From contig JAKBRJ010000003.1 in the NCBI GenBank assembly GCA_021834785.1, positions 1-64,000 of the forward strand: a stretch of DNA of 64,000 bases, in the 5' to 3' direction. Origin of the DNA: Microcaldota archaeon (GTDB taxonomy: Archaea; Micrarchaeota; Micrarchaeia; Micrarchaeales; Micrarchaeaceae). Of this stretch, positions 59,638 through 64,000 are shown piece by piece. How positions within the stretch are numbered: position 1 is the stretch's first letter; each line of letters opens with the position of its first letter. The notes under the pieces were generated by a model. It saw nothing but the letters and a program-made list of their open reading frames with translations. It was not told where the DNA came from and ran no database searches. The position numbers were made by a program, and so were the translations under genes.

Positions 59638-62466
59638 ATGCAATCAGAACATAGCGCACAAGGATCAAATCAGGCTTCATCAAATTCGCGGCATCTGTCA
59701 AGCTTTAAACTCGCTTCAGGCAAAGAAATATTCTTCTATTCATTGAAAAGTTTGGAATCCGAGGGCGCAGGCAAGCTTTCGCAGCTTCCGTTCTCAATAA
59801 GGGTAGTAATAGAGTCTCTGCTTAGGAACCTCGATGGTACGGCTATAAAAGAAGAGGATATAATATCTCTTGCAAATTGGAATGCAAAGAACCCTGCAGA
59901 CAAGGAAATACCATTCAAGGTATCAAGGGTCCTAATGCAGGATTTTACCGGAGTACCTGCGGTTGTAGACCTAGCTTCAATGCGCGACTTTATGGCGGAT
60001 AAGAACATTGATGTAGAAAAAATCCAGCCAATAATGCCAGTAGACCTGGTAATAGACCATTCTGTCCAGGTAGATTACTTCAATGTGGTAAGTGCCATTT
60101 CTTTAAACCAGGAAAAGGAAATAGAGCGCAATAAAGAGAGATACGTTCTGCTGAAATGGGCAAGCAACGGCTTCAAAAATTTCAGGGCAATACCTCCATC
60201 TGCAGGCATATGCCACCAGGTGAACCTCGAATACATAGCGACATGCGTGAGTCTCAAGGACATTGATGGAAGGCCTATCGCATATCCCGATACATTGGTT
60301 GGCACCGATTCACATACAACTATGGTTAACGGCTTAGGGGTATTGGGCTTCGGCGTCGGAGGCATAGAAGCAGAAGCAGCGCTTCTGAATCAGCCTGTAT
60401 CTTTCATTACGCCAAAAGTATTGGGCGTGCGCCTTAAGGGACATATGAATGAAGGCGTAACCGCTACTGATTTTGCCCTTACATTAACCAGGATGCTCAG
60501 GGAGAAAAAGGTGGTAAATATGTTCGTTGAATTTTTCGGCGAAGGAATCAAGCACCTTTCTTTGCCCGACAGGGCCACCCTATCTAACATGTGCCCAGAA
60601 TATGGTGCAACGATAGCCATATTCCCCCCAGATGAAGAGACTCTCAATTACTTGAAAAGTACGGGGAGAAGCGCAGAGCAGATAGAATTAGTGCGCAGGT
60701 ACTATGAAAACCAAGGGATGTTTGAAATAGATTACGCCAAAGTAATATATACGGATGTGCTCGAAGTGGATTTAGGGAGCATAGTGCCAAGCATATCTGG
60801 GCCTAGCCAGCCAAAAGAGCAGCTCCCTCTTGATGCCGTAAGGAATAACTTCATAAACATGTTCCTTTCAAAGGATTCCAGCGTCCAGCCTGACCATAAG
60901 ATAAACGGCAAGGACTATACTAGATGGTCCAGCGAAAGCCAAGGCCCGGGCAATGGCGCAATAAAGGACGCACCCATGCACGAATCGCAAAAGAGCACCA
61001 TCATCAAATATGGAGATTATGACGTGAAGCTTTCAGACGGCGACATAGTCATTGCAGCCATAACGAGCTGCACCAATACGAGCAATCCTTCCGTCATGAT
61101 AGGTGCAGGGCTACTGGCAAAGAAAGCAATTGAAAAAGGCCTCAAAGTAGACACAAGGAAGGTTAAGACAAGCTTGGCGCCCGGATCGCGTGTTGTCACA
61201 GATTATCTCAAAAAAGCAGGCTTGATGGAACCTCTCGAAAAGCTTGGTTTCGACCTAGTCGGATACGGATGCACCACGTGCATAGGCAACAGCGGGCCAC
61301 TTATAGACAAGCAGAGCGACACCATAAACGGAAATGGCCTTGACGTCGCAGCAGTGCTTTCCGGAAATAGGAATTACGAAGCTAGAATTCATAGGGATGT
61401 AAGGGCAAACTACCTGATGTCTCCTCCGCTGGTGGTCGCATACGCTATAGCTGGCAATGTCCTAAAAGACCTTACAAAAGACCCTCTTGGCATGTCATCT
61501 GACGGGACTCCTGTCTATCTGAAGGACGTATGGCCATCAGACGCAGAGATAAAGAAAATGACCAACGAATATGTTTCGATATCACTGTTCCACGATGAAT
61601 ATGGAAGCAAGATGTATGACGTGAACGAATACTGGAATGCGATTGATTCTCCATCTGGCGCAATATTCAAGTGGGATGAAACCAGCACGTACATACGAAA
61701 GCCGCCTTTCTTCGATGGCTTGGAACTAAAGAACGTTCAAAGTCCAATAAAAGATATATCCGGGGCCAAAATCCTTGCAGTATTCGGCGATTCTGTATCC
61801 ACTGACCACATATCCCCTGCAGGTGCAATTGGGAAGGACAGCCCAGCTGGCAAGTATTTGATTGAAAAAGGGGTAGAGCAAAAAGATTTCAATACATATG
61901 GCGCCCGCAGGGGCAATCACGAAGTCATGATGCGCGGCACATTCGCGAACAACAGGATCAAAAATCTCATGTTAAATGGAAGAGAAGGTGGGTATACGAT
62001 ATACTATCCTGATGGGGATGAGATGCCTATATACGAGGCAGCAATAAAATACAAGAGGATGGGGATTCCACTTGTAGTATTTGGGGGCATAGAATATGGA
62101 TCAGGAAGTTCCAGGGACTGGGCCGCAAAGGGGCCCGCGCTTATAGGCGTAAAGGCCGTCATAGCAAAGAGCTTCGAAAGGATACACAGGAGCAATCTTA
62201 TAGGGATGGGCATCCTGCCAATTCAATTCAACGGCAAAGACGACGCAAAATCTCTCGCCATAGATTATGGAAAGGAGATTACAATAAAACTTCCGAGTTC
62301 TATGAAGCCGCGCGATACGCTGGAGATGCTGTACTATGATTCTAAAGACGGCGCCCAAAAATCGGTTTCGCTTAAGAGCAGGATAGACACCGATATGGAA
62401 ATGGAATATTTCAAGGCTGGCGGCATACTGAACTATGTCCTTAAAAATATAGCATATGGATCATAA
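59638..62466 (+). CDS. acnA: Aconitate hydratase (AcnA type)
   Basis: 942 residues, the length of bacterial AcnA/IRP1-type aconitases. Iron-sulfur ligands: SCTNTSNPSVMIGAGLLAKK and GYGCTTCIGNSGPL. Substrate-binding segments TDSHTTMVNGLGVLGFGVGG and GSSRDWAAKGPALIGVKAVI are intact, as is the C-terminal swivel domain GDSVSTDHISPAGAI. Converts citrate to isocitrate. Its 942-residue form suggests bacterial origin. ATG 59638 follows GGTGGTAGA; the quinone-linked malate enzyme gene starts 17 bp after its stop. Confidence 0.97.
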   Translation: MQSEHSAQGSNQASSNSRHLSSFKLASGKEIFFYSLKSLESEGAGKLSQLPFSIRVVIESLLRNLDGTAIKEEDIISLANWNAKNPADKEIPFKVSRVLMQDFTGVPAVVDLASMRDFMADKNIDVEKIQPIMPVDLVIDHSVQVDYFNVVSAISLNQEKEIERNKERYVLLKWASNGFKNFRAIPPSAGICHQVNLEYIATCVSLKDIDGRPIAYPDTLVGTDSHTTMVNGLGVLGFGVGGIEAEAALLNQPVSFITPKVLGVRLKGHMNEGVTATDFALTLTRMLREKKVVNMFVEFFGEGIKHLSLPDRATLSNMCPEYGATIAIFPPDEETLNYLKSTGRSAEQIELVRRYYENQGMFEIDYAKVIYTDVLEVDLGSIVPSISGPSQPKEQLPLDAVRNNFINMFLSKDSSVQPDHKINGKDYTRWSSESQGPGNGAIKDAPMHESQKSTIIKYGDYDVKLSDGDIVIAAITSCTNTSNPSVMIGAGLLAKKAIEKGLKVDTRKVKTSLAPGSRVVTDYLKKAGLMEPLEKLGFDLVGYGCTTCIGNSGPLIDKQSDTINGNGLDVAAVLSGNRNYEARIHRDVRANYLMSPPLVVAYAIAGNVLKDLTKDPLGMSSDGTPVYLKDVWPSDAEIKKMTNEYVSISLFHDEYGSKMYDVNEYWNAIDSPSGAIFKWDETSTYIRKPPFFDGLELKNVQSPIKDISGAKILAVFGDSVSTDHISPAGAIGKDSPAGKYLIEKGVEQKDFNTYGARRGNHEVMMRGTFANNRIKNLMLNGREGGYTIYYPDGDEMPIYEAAIKYKRMGIPLVVFGGIEYGSGSSRDWAAKGPALIGVKAVIAKSFERIHRSNLIGMGILPIQFNGKDDAKSLAIDYGKEITIKLPSSMKPRDTLEMLYYDSKDGAQKSVSLKSRIDTDMEMEYFKAGGILNYVLKNIAYGS

Positions 62467-62483
62467 TCGCCATGTGATTTGCA

Positions 62484-63815
62484 ATGGATAAAAATTACGA
62501 CATAATAATTGTAGGGGGAGGCATAACTGGTGCAGCACTATTATACACACTAAGCAACTATACTAATACCGACAAAATACTGTTGATAGAAAAATATGGT
62601 GCGCTGGCTAAGCTTAATTCAAACAGCATTAATAACAGCCAGACTTTACATTTTGGAGATATAGAAACCAACTACACATACGAAAAAGCAAAGGAGACCA
62701 AAGCTACAGCAGAAAAGGTTCTCAATTATGTGAATATGTTGCCAAAAAGCAAGCGCAAAGGTCTATTAGAAAGCTGCCAGAAGATGGTGCTTGGCGTAGG
62801 TGAAGAGGAAATAGAAGCGCTGGAAAAGATATATTCGTCTAAGATAAAGGAGTTATTTCCCGGGCTGAAAGCTATAGGCAAGAAAGAGATCTCAACGATT
62901 GAGCCAAACATAACATATAAACGCAATCCAAAAGAAAAGATTTTTGCATTGCTGTCGGATAAAGGTTATATGGTCGACTATGGAAAGCTCACTCTTTCAT
63001 ATGTCGAGAATTCATTCGGAAAAGGCAAAGCCCATACGCACATATTATTTGATACCGCTGTGAAGAAGGTTAAAAAAAGCCCAGACGGATACACCGTATT
63101 TACGGATAAGCACACATTCAACTCAAGATTCGTGATATTTGCTTCTGGCACATACAGCCTATTTTTTGCCAAATCAATGGGATACGACAAGAACCTATCT
63201 ATACTTTCAGTGGGTGGCAATTTCTACACATCAAAACGCGTCCTCAATGGCAAGGTGTACAGGGTTCAAAAAGGCGGCATACCTTTCGCTGCCATACATG
63301 GCGATCCGGACATAACAAATCCTGCAATAACCCGGTTTGGGCCTACAGTCACATTGCCCATTCAACTGGAGCGCAGACATAACGGTACATCATTGGATTA
63401 CATAAGGACATTCGATTTTGATGCTCCTACGATAAGCAGCCTTTTCAAGATACTTTTAAACAAGGACATACGTAGGATAATAAGGAAAAACATGCTTTAT
63501 AGCGTGCCGGTCATAGGGCAGTACAAGTTTCTGAAGAATGAGGCATCCGTAATAGTGCCATCATTGAGGTATTCAAATCTTACGTTTGCCGGCAACATCG
63601 GCGGCATAAGGCCGCAAATAATAGACGAAAACAAAAGGGCATTATCTCTTGGTGCATCTAAGATCAAGGGAGATGGCATAATATTCAATGTAACTCCATC
63701 TCCTGGCGCAACATCTGCACTTTCCAGCGCCTTGGAAGATGCGCTTTACGTATCAAAAAGCATAGGGCTCAAGTTCAACAAGGAAAAATATGAATCCGCC
63801 CTCGGCCACACATGA
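62484..63815 (+). CDS. mqo: Malate:quinone oxidoreductase-like FAD enzyme
   Basis: 443 residues. FAD-binding Rossmann motif IIIVGGGITGAALLYTLSN at the N-terminus. The segment NSINNSQTLHFGDIETNYT and the PTVTLPIQLERRHNGTSLDY block match the Mqo family, which oxidises malate and reduces membrane quinone. Other members of this FAD superfamily (hydroxyglutarate or glycerol-phosphate oxidases) cannot be excluded. The TCA context (aconitase upstream, citrate synthase divergent) supports malate. GTGAT lies before ATG 62484. Confidence 0.82.
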   Translation: MDKNYDIIIVGGGITGAALLYTLSNYTNTDKILLIEKYGALAKLNSNSINNSQTLHFGDIETNYTYEKAKETKATAEKVLNYVNMLPKSKRKGLLESCQKMVLGVGEEEIEALEKIYSSKIKELFPGLKAIGKKEISTIEPNITYKRNPKEKIFALLSDKGYMVDYGKLTLSYVENSFGKGKAHTHILFDTAVKKVKKSPDGYTVFTDKHTFNSRFVIFASGTYSLFFAKSMGYDKNLSILSVGGNFYTSKRVLNGKVYRVQKGGIPFAAIHGDPDITNPAITRFGPTVTLPIQLERRHNGTSLDYIRTFDFDAPTISSLFKILLNKDIRRIIRKNMLYSVPVIGQYKFLKNEASVIVPSLRYSNLTFAGNIGGIRPQIIDENKRALSLGASKIKGDGIIFNVTPSPGATSALSSALEDALYVSKSIGLKFNKEKYESALGHT

Positions 63816-63830
63816 CCCTAAATAAATATA

Positions 63831-64000
63831 TCATTTCCATGCCTTAAGCAGCTCTTCCACCGATATCACGCTCAGCATATTCTTCATGTTGGCCAATGAT
63901 CTTTCATGGGCATCCTTGTCTGCCGATGAAACCGCATCTTGCACTACCACGGGGAAGAATCCACGGTTCAATGCGTCCCTTGCACTAGATTCTACTCCAA
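63831..64000 (-). CDS. Isochorismatase-family cysteine hydrolase, C-terminal part (partial)
   Basis: The gene runs out of the window; 55 codons before TGA (63831-63833) are visible. GVESSARDALNRGF, then FPVVVQDAVSS and AHERSLANM, is the C-terminal half of isochorismatase/nicotinamidase proteins, after their catalytic cysteine. The substrate cannot be assigned. Confidence 0.8.
   Translation of the reverse strand, partial: GVESSARDALNRGFFPVVVQDAVSSADKDAHERSLANMKNMLSVISVEELLKAWK

Noticed and set aside
1..64000. CRISPR arrays, rRNA genes, replication origin, prophage
   Set aside because: No regularly spaced repeats, rRNA-like stretches, origin-type repeats with orc1/cdc6, or phage structural genes were seen.

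Overview
The window is a gene-dense archaeal chromosome segment, with genes packed on both strands, many start/stop overlaps, archaeal TATA boxes and GGTGAT-type Shine-Dalgarno sites. The information-processing genes are archaeal: PCNA, RadA, TFE, a GINS subunit, aIF2-alpha, thermosome, prefoldin, Taw1, DphB, DtdA, and eL14, eL15, eL34 and eL42. Three markers point to the Micrarchaeota (ARMAN-2-like): a three-unit tRNA-splicing endonuclease of about 390 residues, bacterial-type GyrB/GyrA, and a TCA/complex I gene set. The assignment to Candidatus Micrarchaeum or a close relative is an inference. No rRNA, CRISPR array or prophage was seen.

Layout. 0-5.7 kb: aminotransferase tail, prenyl synthase, PCNA, a freestanding ThrRS editing domain, DJ-1-like protein, RNase P subunit, AIM24 protein, Taw1 and HIT protein. 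5.7-8.0 kb: a small AT-richer accessory patch with two unknown genes and a gene remnant, ending at an intron-containing tRNA-Ile(UAU). 8.0-17 kb: a very long AglB/Stt3 with an N-terminal coiled-coil extension, then a truncated S10-type ribosomal operon (eL15, Pcc1, uL3, uL4, uL23, uL2, uS19, uL22, uS3). 17-21 kb: TFE, initiator tRNA, GINS, eL42, aIF2-alpha, PAC2 protein and tRNA-Gly. 21-24.6 kb: a poorly coding stretch, membrane proteins, a MITE-like IS605 remnant, a possible small RNA, RadA and Trm56. 24.7-31.7 kb: gyrase, a radical SAM enzyme, VKOR and an HD hydrolase. 31.8-40.3 kb: tRNA-Lys with a T-loop intron, the splicing endonuclease, DphB, an Lhr-type helicase, a repeat-bearing surface protein, DtdA and an RNHCP protein. 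40.4-44.2 kb: nuoABCD, split by a TnpB element between nuoA and nuoB. 44.2-52.3 kb: prefoldin, DHH/Mre11 repair pair, an eL34-cmk-eL14 / EMC3-like / adenylate kinase group, thermosome, Mrp ATPase and SSB. 52.3-57.5 kb: envelope genes (flippase-like protein, glycosyltransferase, sulfatase-fold enzyme, secreted thioredoxin-like protein, PAP2 phosphatase). 57.6-64 kb: tRNA-Trp with a guide-like intron, a methyltransferase, then citrate synthase, aconitase and malate:quinone oxidoreductase.

How it fits together. Citrate synthase, aconitase, a malate:quinone oxidoreductase and NuoABCD suggest an oxidative TCA branch feeding a quinone pool. AglB, the glycosyltransferase, flippase-like protein and a sequon-rich surface protein suggest an N-glycosylated envelope. 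VKOR and a CPYC thioredoxin-like protein suggest extracytoplasmic disulfide formation. Four of five tRNA genes carry introns, three with a textbook 4-bp helix between two 3-nt bulges. One of these is in the T-loop, and the broad-specificity type of splicing endonuclease is encoded about 0.5 kb away.

The most unusual signals are: the T-loop intron of tRNA-Lys; tRNA-Ile(UAU) in a genome rich in AUA; two core genes (GINS, pcc1) with no ATG/GTG/TTG start; a TnpB element inside the nuo operon whose right end abuts the nuoB start; and a tRNA-Trp intron that obeys the box C/D N+5 rule for C34.
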